Of a stretch of 64,000 nt of DNA, positions 1-12,407 are shown in pieces. Each line of letters opens with the position of its first letter. Positions within the stretch are counted from its first letter, which is position 1. Origin of the DNA: Chamaelirium japonicum (Eukaryota > Streptophyta > Magnoliopsida > Liliales > Melanthiaceae). The stretch lies in NCBI GenBank assembly GCA_947650365.1, contig OX393551.1, forward strand, positions 92,292,697-92,356,696, written 5' to 3'. Made by a program: the position numbers and the translations under genes. The notes under the pieces were generated by a model. That model was not told the DNA's origin. It did not search any database and worked only from the letters and a program-made list of their open reading frames with translations.

Positions 1-400
1 TCATTCGTACGATCCATTCTAATTCATTCATACAATCCATTCTAATTCATTCGTACGATCCATTCTAATTCATTAGCACGATCCATTCTATTTCATTTGT
101 ATGACCCATTCTAATTCATTCGCACGATCCATTCTATTTCATTTGTATGACCCATTCTAATTCCTTCATACGATCCATTCTAGTTCATTCCCATGAATAT
201 ATCCATTCTAATTCATACGTACGATCCATTCTAATTCCTTAATACGATCCATTCTAATTCATTCAAATGATCCATTCTAATTCATTTGCACGAATGTATC
301 CATTCTAATTCATTCGTACGATCCATACCGATCCAATTTAATTCATTCGTACAATCCATTCTAATTCATTCGCACGAATGTATCCATTCTAATTCATTCC
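1..400 (-). repeat. 23-bp satellite array, reverse block
   Basis: The block consists of tandem CCATTCTAATTCATTC cores joined by linkers such as GTACGAT, GCACGAT and ATACGAT. The 28-bp monomer (linker GCACGAATGTAT) occurs near 289-300 and 372-383. The array is already running at base 1, so its left edge is outside the window. It ends at a short ATTCCATTCG overlap where the core flips orientation. Confidence 0.95.
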
Positions 401-858
401 ATTCGTGCGAATGAATTAGAATGGATCATACGAATGAATCGTGCGAATGAATTAGAATGGATTGTGCGAATGAATTAGAATGAATCGTATGAATAAAGCG
501 TGCAAATGAATTAGAATGGATCTTACGAATGAATTAGAATGGATCGTACGAATGAATTAGAATGGATTCATTCCCATGGCCGGATACATTTGTGCGAATG
601 AATTAGAATGGATCGTATGAATGAATTAGATTGGATCGTATGAATGAATTAGAATGGATCGTACGTATGAATTAGAATGGATACATTCGTGCGAATGAAT
701 TAGAAAGGATCAAACGAAGGAATTAGGGTGGATCGTACGAATGAATTAGAATGGATACATTCGTGCAAAAGAATTAGAATGGATTGCATGAATGAATTTG
801 AATGGATCGTATGAATAAATTAGAATGGATCATGCGAATGAATTAGAATAGAATGGAT
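401..858 (+). repeat. 23-bp satellite array, forward block
   Basis: GAATGAATTAGAATGG cores run forward. One degenerate stretch (about 565-595, CATTCCCATGGCCGG) breaks the period. It contains the marker variant GAAGGAATTAGGGTGG near 715-731, which recurs in many other forward blocks. The right edge is the palindromic join GGATCC at 855-860. Confidence 0.95.
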
Positions 859-1847
859 CCATTCTAATTCATTCGTACTATCCATTCTAATTCCTTCGTA
901 TAATCCATTCTAATTCATTCGCACGAATGTATCCATTCAAATTCATTCGCACGATCCATTCGAATTCATTCATACGATCCATTCTAATTCATTCGCACGA
1001 TCCATTCTAATTCATTCATACGATCCATTCTAATTTATTCATACAATCCATTCTAATTCTTTTGCATGAATGTATCCATACTAATTCATTTGTACGATCC
1101 ACCCTAATTCCTTCGTATAATCCATTCTAATTCATTCGCATGAATGTATCGATTCAAATTCATTCGTACGATCCATTTGAATTCATTCATACAATCCATT
1201 CTAATTCATTCATACGATCCATTCTTATTCATTCGCACGAATGTATCCATTCTAATTCATTCGTACGATCCAATCTAATTCATTTGCACGATCCAATCTA
1301 AGTCATTCGCACGATCCTTACTAATTCATTCGTACGATCCATTCTATTTCATTCGTACGATCCATTCTTACTCATTCGTACGATCCATTCTTACTCATTC
1401 GTACGATCCATTCTAATTCATTAGCACAAATGTATCCTCATTCGCACGATCCATTTCTAAATCATTTCATACGATCCATTCTATTTCATTCGTACGATCC
1501 ATTCTTACTCATTCGTACAATCCATTCTAATTCATTTGCATGATCCAATCTAATTTATTCGCACGATCCATTCTAATTTATTCGTATGATCCATTCTATT
1601 TCATTCGTACGATCTATTCTTACCCATTCGTACGATCCATTCTAATTCATTCGCACGAATGTATCCATTCTAATTCATTTGTACGATCCATTCATTCGTA
1701 CGATCCATTCTAATTCATTCGTACGATCCATTCTAAATCATTCGTACGATCCATTCTAATTCATTCATGCGATCCATTCTAATTCATTCGTACGATCCAT
1801 TCTAATTCATTCGCACGATCCATTCTAATTCATTCGTAATTCGTTCG
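859..1847 (-). repeat. 23-bp satellite array, reverse block left of the foldback element
   Basis: Reverse cores include the CTATTTCATTC and CTTACTCATTC variants, which are the reverse complements of the GAAATAG and GAGTAAG monomers, in adjacent positions (for example 1343-1375). The last 30 bases (ATTCGTAATTCGTTCGCACG) are disordered just before the foldback element. Confidence 0.95.
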
Positions 1848-2036
1848 CACGATCATTCATGAGTTTAGGTTGCGGCCTCAGACTTTGTATTTGGTTGAAT
1901 ACAAAGGTGAACCTTTGAATGAATTAGAATGGATCACACAGGGTCTCCCCACGATCAACTAACGTTCGAAGGTGCACCTTTGTATTCAATCAAATACAAA
2001 GTCTGAGGCCGCAACCTAAACACCTGAATGATCGTG
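1848..2036. repeat. Long imperfect palindrome spanning the foldback element and its satellite flanks
   Basis: CACGATCATTCA at 1848-1859 is repeated in inverted orientation at 2025-2036. Between these flanks and the inner arms lie 3 bp on each side that do not pair. The palindrome therefore includes satellite-derived flanks as well as the unique arms. This suggests that the inversion join and the element share an origin, or that the element was copied by a foldback mechanism. Confidence 0.8.
1863..2021. mobile_element. Foldback (MITE-like) element with inverted arms of about 53 bp
   Basis: This is the only clearly non-satellite DNA in the window. The left arm (1863-1915, starting GTTTAGGTTGCGGCCTCAG) is the reverse complement of the right arm (1969-2021) with about two mismatches over 53 bp. 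The central 53 bp holds one forward satellite core (1917-1932) followed by a unique stretch (CACACAGGGTCTCCCC, then ACGATCAACTAACG). The arms are richer in GC than the satellite. I see no open reading frame and no clear direct target-site duplication beside the arms. A non-autonomous inverted-repeat transposon is the simplest class. A hairpin product of an inversion breakpoint that captured foreign DNA is the alternative. I cannot assign a superfamily from the termini. Confidence 0.5.
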
Positions 2037-3135
2037 CTAATGAATTACGAATGAATTAGAATAGATTGTGTGAATGAATTAGAATGGATCGTGCGAATGA
2101 ATTAGAATGGATCATACGAATGAATTCGAATGGATCGTATGAATGAATGAGAATGGATCGTGCGAGTGAATTAGAATGGATCGTACGAATGAATTAGAAT
2201 GGATACATTCGTGCGAATGAAATAGAATAGATCGTACGAATGAATTAGAATGGATCGTGCTAATGAATTAGAATGGATCGTACGAATGAATTAGAATAGA
2301 TCGTGTGAATGAATTAGAATGGATCGTACGAATGAATTAGAATGGATACATTCGTGCGAATGAATAAGAATGGATCGTATGAATGAATTAGAATGGATCG
2401 TATGAATGAATTCGAATGGATCGTATGAATGAATTAGAATGGATACATTCGTGCGAATGAATTAGAATGGATCATATGAAGGAATTAGGGTGGATCGTAC
2501 GAATGAATTAGAATGGATACATTCGTGCGAAAGAATTAGAATGGATTGTATGAATGAATTAGAATGAATCGTATGAATGAATTAGAATGGATCGTGCGAA
2601 TGAATTAGAATGGATTGTGCTAATGAGTAAGAATGGATCGTACGAATGAAATAGAATGGATCGTACGAATGAATTTGAATGGATCGTGCTAATGAATTAG
2701 AATGGATATTACGAATGAATTAGAATAGATTGTGCGAATGAATTAAAATGGATCGTGCGAATAAATTAGAATGGATACATTCGTGCGAATGAATTAGAAT
2801 GGTTCGTATGAATGAATAAGAATGGATCGTATGAATGAATTCGAATGGATCGTACGAATGAATTAGAATGGATACATTCGTGCGAATGAATTAGATGGAT
2901 CATACGAAGGAATTAGGGTGGATCGTACGAATGAATTAGAATGGATACATTTGGGCGAAAGAATTAGAATGGATTGTATGAATGAATTAGAATGGATCGT
3001 ATGAATGAATTAGAATGGATCGTACGAATAAATTAGAATGGATCGTACGAATGAATTAGAATGGATCGTATGAGTGAATTAGAATGGATCGTGCGAATGA
3101 ATTAGAATGGATCGTACGAATGAATTAGAATGGAT

Positions 3136-3324
3136 ACATTCGTGCGAATGAATTAGAATGGATCGTACGAATGAGTAAGAATGGATCGTACGAATGAAAA
3201 AGAATGGATCGTACGAATGAATTAGAATGGATCGTGCTAATGAATTAGAATGGATCGTACGAATGAATTAGAATAGATTGTGCGAATGAATTAGAATGGA
3301 TCGTACGAATGAATTAGAATGGAT
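3136..3324 (+). repeat. 189-bp higher-order repeat (7 x 23 + 28)
   Basis: The distance from one 28-bp linker ACATTCGTGC (3136) to the next (3325) is 189 bp, exactly seven 23-bp monomers plus one 28-bp monomer. The order within it is standard, GAGTAAG, a GAAAAAG variant of GAAATAG, standard, GTGCTAATG, GAATAGATTGTGC, standard, 28-mer. The same order recurs with small changes elsewhere (for example 9727-9914 and 15943-16125). Confidence 0.8.
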
Positions 3325-3961
3325 ACATTCGTGCGAATGAATTAGAATGGATCGTATGAATGAATTAGATTGGATCGTATGAATGAATTAGAATGGATCA
3401 TGTGAATGAATTAGAATGGATCGTACGAATGAATTAGAATGTATACATTCATGCGAATGAATTAGAATGGATCGTACGAATGAGTAAGAATGAAATAGAA
3501 TGGATCATACGAATTAATTAGAATGGATCGTGCTAATGAATTAGAATGGATCGTACTAATGAATTAGAATGGATCGTGCTAATGAATTAGAATGGATCGT
3601 ACGAATGAATTAGAATAGATTGCGCGAATGAATTAGAATGGATCGTACGAATGAATTAGAATGGATACATTCGTGCAAATGAATTAGAATGGATCGTAAG
3701 AATGAATTAGATTGGATCGTATGAATGAATTAGAATGGGTCGTACGTATGAATTAGAATGGATACATTCATGGGAATGAATTAGAATGGATCGTACGAAG
3801 GAAGTAGAATGGATCATACGAATTAAATAGAATGGATCGTACGAATGAAATAGAATTGATCGTACGAAGGGATTAGAATGGATCGTATGAAGGAATTAGA
3901 ATAGAACGTACGAAGGAATTAGAATCGATCGTACGAATGAATTAGAATGGATACATTCGTG

Positions 3962-3985
3962 CAATCCATTCTAATTCTTTTGCAC
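3962..3985 (-). repeat. Single-monomer inverted patch
   Basis: CAATCCATTCTAATTC reads in reverse inside a forward array, between CATTCGTG and GCACTAATG. It is about one monomer long and flanked by GTGC/GCAC, a short inverted pair that could have mediated the flip. Confidence 0.75.
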
Positions 3986-4662
3986 TAATGAATTAGAATG
4001 GATCGTGCGAATGAATTAGAATGGATCGTGCTAATGAATTAGAATGCATCATACAAATGAATTAGAATAGATTGTGCAAATAAATTAGAATTGATCGTAC
4101 GAATGAATTAGAATGGATCATATGAATGAATTAGAATGGATCGTGCGAATGAATTAGAATGGATCATACGAATGAATTAGAATGGATACATTCGTGCGAA
4201 TGAATTAGAATGGATCATACGAATGAGTAAGAATGGATCGTATGAATGAAATAGAATGGATCGTACAAATGAATTAGAATGGATCGTTCGAATGAATTAG
4301 ATTGGATCGTGCGAATGAATTAGAATGGATCGTACGAATGAATTAGAATGGATACATTCGTTCGAATGAATTAAAATGGATCGTATGAATGAATTAGAAT
4401 GGATCGTATGAATGAATTCAAATGGATCGTACGTATGAATTAGAATGGATCGTACGAATGAATTAGAATGGATCGTATGAATGAATTAGAATGGATCGTG
4501 CGAACAAATTAGAATGGATCGTACGAATGAGTTAGAATGGATACATTTGTGCGAAAGAATTAGAATGGATCGTAGGAATGAATTAGAATGGATCGTACGA
4601 ATGAATTAGAATGGATCGTGCGAATGAATTAAAATGGATCGTACGAATGAATTAGAATGGAT

Positions 4663-5000
4663 ACCTTCGTGTGAATGAATTAGAATGGATCGTACGAATG
4701 AGTAAGAATGGATTGTACGAATGAAATAGAATGGATCGTACGAATGAATTAGAATGGATCGTACGAATGAATTAGATTGGATCATGCGAATGAATTAGAA
4801 TGGATCGTACGAATGAGTAAGAATAGATCATATGAATGAAATAGAATGGATCGTATGAATTAATTAGAATGGATTATACGAATGAAATCGAATGGATCGT
4901 ATGAATGAATTTGAATGGATCGTATGAATTAGAATGGATCGTATAAATGAATTAGAATGGATCGTGCTAATGAATTAGAATGGATCGTACGAATGAATTA
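4663..5000 (+). repeat. Copy 1 of an ~831-bp higher-order duplication
   Basis: It begins with the rare linker ACCTTCGTGTG (4663) and contains the truncated monomer TCGTATGAATTAGAATGG at 4920. Both landmarks recur exactly 831 bp downstream, at 5494 and 5751. Confidence 0.7.
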
Positions 5001-5493
5001 GAATGGATCGTACGATTGAATTAGAATGGATCGTATGAATGAATTAGAATCGATCGTACGAATGAATTAGAATTGATACATTCGTGCGAATTAATTAGAA
5101 TGGATCGTACGAATGAGTAAGAATGGATCGTACGAATGAAATAGAATGTATCGTACGAATGAATTAGAATGGATCATGCGAATAAATTAGATTGGATTAT
5201 GCGAATGAATTAGAATGGATCGTACGAAAGAATTAGAATGGATACATTCGTACGAATGAATTAGAATGGATCGTACGAATGAAATAGAATGGATCGTATG
5301 AATGAATTCGAATGGATCGTACGAATGAATTAGAATGGACACATTCGTGCGAATGAATTAGAATGGATCATACGAAGGAATTAGGGTGGATCGTACGAAT
5401 GAATTTGAATGGATACATTCGTGCCAAATAATTAGAATGGATTATATGAATAAATTAGAATGGATACCTTCGTGTGAATGAATTAGAATGGAT

Positions 5494-5830
5494 ACCTTCG
5501 TGTGAATGAATTAGAATGGATCGTACGAATGAGTAAGAATGGATCGTACGAATGAAATAGAATGGATCGTACGAATGAATTAGAATGGATCGTACGAATG
5601 AATTAAATTGGATCGTGCGAATGAATTAGAATGGATCGTACGAATGAGTAAGAATGGATCGTATGAATGAAATAGATCGGATCGTATGAATTAATTAGAA
5701 TGGATCATACGAATGAATTAGAATGGATCGTATGAATGAATTTGAATGGATCGTATGAATTAGAATGGATCGTATGAATGAATTAGAATGGATCGTGCCA
5801 ATGAATTAGAATGGATCGTACGAATGAATT
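5494..5830 (+). repeat. Copy 2 of the ~831-bp higher-order duplication
   Basis: It carries the ACCTTCGTGTG linker at 5494, with an extra tandem copy at 5465, and the truncated monomer at 5751. The order of GAGTAAG, GAAATAG, ATTGGATCGTGC and GAATTAATTAG monomers matches copy 1. Confidence 0.7.
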
Positions 5831-5908
5831 AGAATGGATCGTCTGAATGAATTTGAATGGATCGTGCGAATGAAGTAGAATGGATCGTACGAATGAATTA
5901 AAATGGAT

Positions 5909-6166
5909 ACATTCATGCGAATGAATTAGAATGGATCGTACGAATGAGTAAGAATGGATCGTACGAATGAAATAGAATGGATCGTACAAATGAATTAGAA
6001 TGGATCGTGCTAATGAATTAGAATGGATCATACGAATGAATTAGAATAGATAGTGTGAATGAATTAGAATGGATCGTTCGAATGAATTAGAATGGATCGT
6101 ATGAATGAATTAGAATGGATTGTGCGAATGAATTAGAATAGATCGTACGAATGAATTAGAATGGAT
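5909..6166 (+). repeat. 258-bp higher-order repeat (10 x 23 + 28)
   Basis: Successive 28-bp linkers (ACATTCATGC at 5909, ACATTCATGTG at 6167) are 258 bp apart, that is ten 23-mers plus one 28-mer. Compared with the 189-bp unit it has three extra monomers inserted after the GAATAGAT-GTG marker. Confidence 0.75.
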
Positions 6167-7901
6167 ACATTCATGTGAATAAATTAGAATGGATCGTACG
6201 AATGAGTAAGAATGGATCGTACGAATGAAATAGAATGGATCGTACGAATGAATTAGAATGGATCATGCTAATGAATTAGAATGGATCGTATGAATGAATT
6301 AGAATAGATTGTGCGAATGAATTAGAATTGATCGTACAAATGAATTAGAATGGATCAAATGAATGAATTAGAATGGATCATGCGAATGAATTAGAATAGA
6401 TCATACGAATGAATTAGAATAGATACATTCGAGCGAATGAATTAGAATGGATCGTATGAATGAATTAGAATGGATCGTGCGAATGAATTAGAATGGATCG
6501 TATGAATGAAATAGAATAGATCGTATGAATGAATTAGAATGGATCGTACGAATGAATTAGAATGGATACATTTGTGCGAATGAATTAGAATGGATCGTAC
6601 GAATGAGTAAGAATGGATCGTATGAATAAAATAGAATGGATCGTACAAATGAATTAGAATGGATCGTGCTAATGAATTAGAATGGATCGTACGAATGAAT
6701 TAGAATTGATTGTGCAAATGAATTAGAATGGATCGTACGAATGAATTAGAATGGATGCATTCTTGCGAAAGAATTAGAATGGATTGTATGAATGAATTAG
6801 AATGGATCGTACGATTGAATTAGAATGGATCGTGCGAATGAATTAAAATTGATTATACGAATGAATTAGAATGGATACATTCGTGCGAATGAATTAGAAT
6901 GGATCATACGAATGAGTAAGAATGGATCGTACGAATGAATTAGAAATGATTTAATGAATGAATTAGAATGGATCATACAAATGAATTAGAATGGATCGTA
7001 CGAATGAATTAGAATAGATAGTGCGAATGAATTAGAATGGATCATACGAATGAATTAGAATGTATACATTCGTGCGAATGAATTAGAATGGATCGTATGA
7101 ATGAATTAGATTGGATTGTATGAATGAATTAGAATGGATAGTACGTATGAATTAGAATGGATACATTCATAGGAATGAATTAGATGGATCGTACGAAGGA
7201 ATTAGAATGGATCATACGAATGAAATAGAATGGATCGTTTGAAGGAATTAGAATGGATCATACGAAGGAATTAGAATGGATCATACGACAGAATTAGAAA
7301 GGATACATTCGTGCAAAAGAATTAGAATGGATTGTATGAATGAATTAGAATGGATCGTGCAAATGAATTTGAATGGCTCGTGTGAATGAATTAGAATGGA
7401 TCGTACGAACGAATTAGAATAGATTGTGCGAATGAATTAGAATGGATCGTACGAATGAATTAAAATGGATATATTCGTGCTAATGAATTAGAATGGATCA
7501 TATGAATGAATTAGAATGGATCATATGAATGAATTCGAATAGATCGTACGAATGAATTAGAATGGATACATTCGTGCGAATGAATTAGAATTGATCATAC
7601 GAAGGAATTAGGGTGGATCATACGAATGAATTAGAATGGATACATTCGTGCGAAAGAATTAGAATGGATTGTATAAATGAATTAGAATGGATCGTATGAA
7701 CGAATTTGAATGGATCGTGTGAATGAATTAGAATGGATCGTACGAGTGAATTAGAATGGATTGTACGAATGAATTAGAATGGATACATTCGTGCGAATGA
7801 ATTAGAATGGATCGTATGAATGAATTAGAATAGATTGTGCGAATGAATTAGAATGGATATTAGAATGAATTAGAATGGATCGCACGTATAAATTACAATG
7901 G

Positions 7902-8540
7902 ATTGATTCTAATTCATTCGTACGATCCATTCTAATTCCTTCATACGATCCATTCTAATTCCTTCGTATGATCCATTCTAATTCCTTCGTATGATCTATT
8001 CTAATTCATCTGCACGATCCATTCTAATTCATTCATACAATTCATTCTAATTCTTTTGCACGAATGTATCTATTCTAATTCATTCGTATGATCCATTCTA
8101 ATTCCTTCGTACGATCCATTCTAATTCATTCCCATGAATGTATCCATTCTAATTCATACGTACGATCCTTTCTAATTCATTCATACGATCCAATCTAATT
8201 CATTCATACGATCCATTCTAATTCATTCGCACGAATGTATCCATTCTAATTCATTCGTACGATCCATTCTAATTCAATCGCACAATCTATTCTAATTCAT
8301 TTGTACGATCCATTCTAATTCATTAGCACGATCCATTCTAATTCATTCATACGATCCATTCTATTTTATTCGTACGCTCCATTCTTACTCATTCGTACGA
8401 TCCATTCTAATTCATTCGCACGAATGTATCCATTCTAATTCATTCTTACGATCAATTCATTCGTACGATCCATTCTTACTCATTCGTGCGATCCATTCTA
8501 ATTCATTCGCACGAATGTATCCATTCTAATTCATTTGTAC
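7902..8540 (-). repeat. 23-bp satellite array, reverse block
   Basis: The reverse cores open with a run of CTAATTCCTTCGTATG monomers (reverse of GAAGGAATTAG) and include the CATTCCCATGAATG marker at 8128. It ends at a GTAC join (8538-8541). Confidence 0.94.
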
Positions 8541-10472
8541 GAATAAATTAGAATGGATCATACGAAGGAATTAGGGTGGATCGTACGAATGATTTAGAAT
8601 GGATACATTCGTGCGAAAGAATTAGAATGGATTGTATGAATGAATTAGAATGGATCATACAAATGAATTAGAATGGATCGTGCGAATGAATTAGAATGGA
8701 TCGTACGAATGAATTAGAATGGATCGTATGAATGAATTAGAATGGATCGTGCGAATGAATTAGAATGGATCGTACGAATGAATTAGAATGGATACATTCG
8801 TGCGAATGAATTTGAATGGATCGTACGAAGGATTAAGAATGGATCGTACGAATGAAATAGAATGGATCGTACGAATGAATTAGACTGGATAGTGCTAATG
8901 AATTAGAATGGATCGTACGAATGATTAAGAATAGATTGTGCGAATGAATTAAAATGGATACATTCGTGCGAATGAATTAGAATGGATTGTATGAAAGAAT
9001 TAGATTGGATCGTATGAATGAATTTGAATGGATCGTACGTATGAATTAGAATGCATACATTCATGGGAATGAATTAGAATGGATCGTACGAAGGAATTAG
9101 AATGGATCATACGAATGAAATTGAATAGATCATACGAAGGAATTAGAATGGATCGTACGAAGGAATTAGAATGGATCGTACGAATGAATTAGAATGGATA
9201 CATTCGTGCAAAAGAATTAGAATGGATTGTATGAATGAATTAGAATAGATCGTGCAAATGAATTAGAATAGATCGTGCGAATGAATTAGAATGGATCATA
9301 CGAATGAATTCGAATAGATTGTGCGAATGAATTAGAATGGATCGTACGAATGAATTACAATGGATACATTCATGCGAATGAATTAGAATGGATCGTATGA
9401 ATGAATTAGAATGGATCGTATGAATGAATTCGAACGGATCGTACGAATGAATTCGAATGGATACAGTCATGCGAATGAATTAGAAAGGATCATTTGAAAG
9501 AATTAGGGTGGATCGTACGAATGAATTAGAATGGATACATTCGTGCAAAATAATTAGAATGGATTGTATGAATGAATTAGAATGGATCGTATGAATGAAT
9601 TAGAATGGATCGTGCGAATGAATTAGAATGGATCGTACGAATGAATTAGAATGGATCGTATGAATGAATTAGAATGGATCGTGCGAATGAATTAGAATGG
9701 ATCGTACGAATGAATTAGAATGGATACATTCGTGCGAATGAATTAGAATGGATCGTACGAATGAGTAAGAATGGATCGTACGAATGAAATAGAATGGATT
9801 GTACGAATGAATTAGAATGGATCGTGCTAATGAATTAGAATGGGTCGTACGAATGAATTAGAATAGATTGTGCGAATGAATTAGAATGGATCGTACGAAT
9901 GAATTAGAATGGATACATTCGTGCGAATAAATTAGAATGGATCGTCTGAATGAATTAGATTGGATCGTATGAATGAATTAGAATGGATCATACGTATGAA
10001 TTAGAATGGATACAATAATGGGAATGAATTAGAATGGATCGTACGAAGGAATTAGATTGGATCATATGAATGAAATAGAATGGATCGTACGAAGGAATTA
10101 GAATGGATCGTACGAAGGAATTAGAATGGACTGTACGAATGAATTAGATTGGATACATTCGTGCAAAAGAATTAAAATAGATTGTATAAATGAATTAGAA
10201 TGGATCGTATAAATGAATTAGAATTGATCGTGTGAATGAATTAGAATAGATCGTACGAATGAATTAGAATAGATTGTGCGAATGAATTAGAAAGGATCGT
10301 ACGAATGAATTAGAATTGATATATTCGTGCGAATAAATTAGAATGGATCGTATGAATGAATTAGAATGGATCGTATAAATGAATTCGAATGGATCGTACG
10401 AATGAATTGGAATGGATACATTCGTGCGAATGAATTAGAATGGATAATACGAAGGAATTAGGGTGGATCGTA
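8541..10472 (+). repeat. 23-bp satellite array, forward block
   Basis: The forward monomers include GAAGGAATTAGGGTGG markers at about 8565, 9485 and 10455 and CATGGGAATG markers near 9063 and 10017. The last monomer is cut at GGATCGTAC, where a truncated reverse monomer (TCTAATTCC) follows directly. Confidence 0.94.
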
Positions 10473-11306
10473 CTCTAATTCCTTCATACGATCCATTCGT
10501 ACGATCCATTCTAATTCCTTCGTACGATCCATTCGAATTCATTCATACGATCCATTCTAATTCATTCATACGATTCATTCTAATTCATTCGTACGATCCA
10601 TTCTAATTCATTCGCACGATCCAATCTAATTCATTCATACGATCTATTCTAATTCATCATTCACACAATCTATTCTAATTCATTCGTACGCTCTATTATA
10701 ATTCATTAGCATGATCCATTCTAATTCATTCGTACGATCTATTCTATTTCATTCGTACGATCCATTCTTACTCATTCGTACGATCCATTTTAATTCTTTC
10801 GCACGGATGTATCCATTCTAATTCATTCGTACGATCCATTCTAATTCATTCGCACAATCCATTCTAATTCATTAATACAATTCATTCTAATTCATACGTA
10901 CGATCCATTCTAATTCATTCATATGATCCATTCTAATTCATTCATATGATCAATTCTAATTCATTCGCACTATCCATTCTAATCCATTCGTACGATCCAT
11001 TATTTCTCATTCGTACGATCCATTCTAATTCATTCGCACGAATGTATCCATTCTAATTCATTCGTATGATCCATCCTAATTCCTTCGTATGATCCATTCT
11101 ATTTCATTCATACGATCCATTCTAATTCATTCATATAATCCATTCTAATTCTTTCGCACGAATGTATCCATTCTAATTCATTCGTACGATCCACCCTAAT
11201 TCCTTCGTATGATCCATTCTAATTCATTCGCACGAATGTATCCATTCTAATTCATTCGTACGATCCATTCGAATTCATTCATACAATCCATTCTAATTCA
11301 TTCGCA
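10473..11306 (-). repeat. 23-bp satellite array, reverse block
   Basis: The reverse monomers contain partly truncated units, such as GATCCATTCGTACGATCC at 10490 and CTAATTCATCATTCACAC at 10651. The right end runs through GCACGAAGG into forward cores. Confidence 0.93.
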
Positions 11307-12350
11307 CGAAGGAATTAGAATGGATCGTACGAATGAATGAATTAGAATGGATCATACGTACGAATGTAATAGAATGGATACATTTGTGTGAAAGAATTAG
11401 AATGGATTGTATGAATTAATTTGAATGGATTGCGCTAATAAATTAGAATGGATTGTACGAATGAATTAGAATGGATCGTACGAATGAATTAGAATAGATT
11501 GTGCGAATGAATTAGAATAGATCGTACGAATGAATGGATCGTACGAAGGAATTAGAATGGATCATACGAATTAAATACAATGGATCGTACGAAGGAATTA
11601 GAATGGATCGTACGAAGGAATTAGAATGGATACATTCGTGCAAAAGAATTAGAATGGATTGCATGAATGAATTAGAATGGATCGTGCAAATGAATTAGAA
11701 TGGATCGTGCGAATGAATTAGAATGGATTGTACGAATGAATTAGAATAGATCGTGCGAATGACTTAGAATGGATCGTACGAATGAATTAGAATGGATACA
11801 TTCGTGCGAATGAATTAGAATGGATCGTATGAATGAATTAGATTGGATCGTATGAATGAATTAGAATGGATCGTGTGAATGAATTAGAATGGATCGTACG
11901 AATATATTAGAATGGATCGTATGAATGAATTAGAATGGATCATGCGAATAAATTAGAATGGATCGTACGAATGAATTAGAATGGATCGTATGAATGAATT
12001 AGAATGGATCGCACGTATGAATTAGAATGGATACATTCATGGGAATGAATTAGAATGGATCGTACGAATGAATTAGAATGGATCGTACGAATAAATAAGA
12101 ATGGATCGTTCTAATGAATTAGAATGGATCATACAAATGAATTAGAATAGATTGTGCGAATGAATTAGAATGGATCGTACGAATGAATTAGAATGGATAC
12201 ATTCGTGCGAATGAATTAGAATGGATCGTATGAATGAATTAGATTGGATCGTACGAATGAGTAAGAATGGATCGTACGAAATAAATAGAATAGATCGTAC
12301 GAATGAATTAGAATGGTTCGTGCTAATTAATTAGAATGGATCGTACGAAT
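11307..12350 (+). repeat. 23-bp satellite array, forward block, start of large duplication copy 1
   Basis: A partial monomer TGAATGGATC at 11531 has its partner at 26118. The block ends at 12350, where a short reversed insert begins. The matching block in copy 2 ends in the same way at 26886. Confidence 0.92.
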
Positions 12351-12407
12351 GAATCCATTCTAATTCATACGATCCATTCTAATTCATTCTAATTCATTCA
12401 TACGATC
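12351..12407 (-). repeat. Short inverted insert of ~57 bp
   Basis: CCATTCTAATTCATACGATC reads in reverse between two forward arrays. It contains a truncated linker and a doubled half-core (ATTCATTCTAATTCATTC). Its twin is at 26887-26943. Confidence 0.9.

Larger units (their letters stand above)
2037..7901 (+). repeat. Longest forward 23-bp satellite array
   Basis: This is about 5.9 kb of near-continuous forward monomers and the best place to read the higher-order structure. Frequent markers are GAGTAAG followed by GAAATAG, GTGCTAATG, GAATAGATTGTGC and the 28-bp ATACATTCGTGC monomer. Only a small reversed patch at 3962-3985 interrupts it. It ends at TGGATTGATTCTAATTC, where orientation flips with partial loss of a monomer. 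Confidence 0.95.

Noticed and set aside
1863..2021. tRNA or other structured RNA gene in the hairpin
   Set aside because: The stem of about 53 bp is far longer than tRNA arms, there is no cloverleaf, and the centre is satellite sequence. An inverted-repeat DNA element fits better.
1848..2036. Palindrome length of 189 bp equals the 189-bp higher-order unit
   Set aside because: The palindrome is mostly non-satellite DNA, so the equal length is most likely a coincidence.
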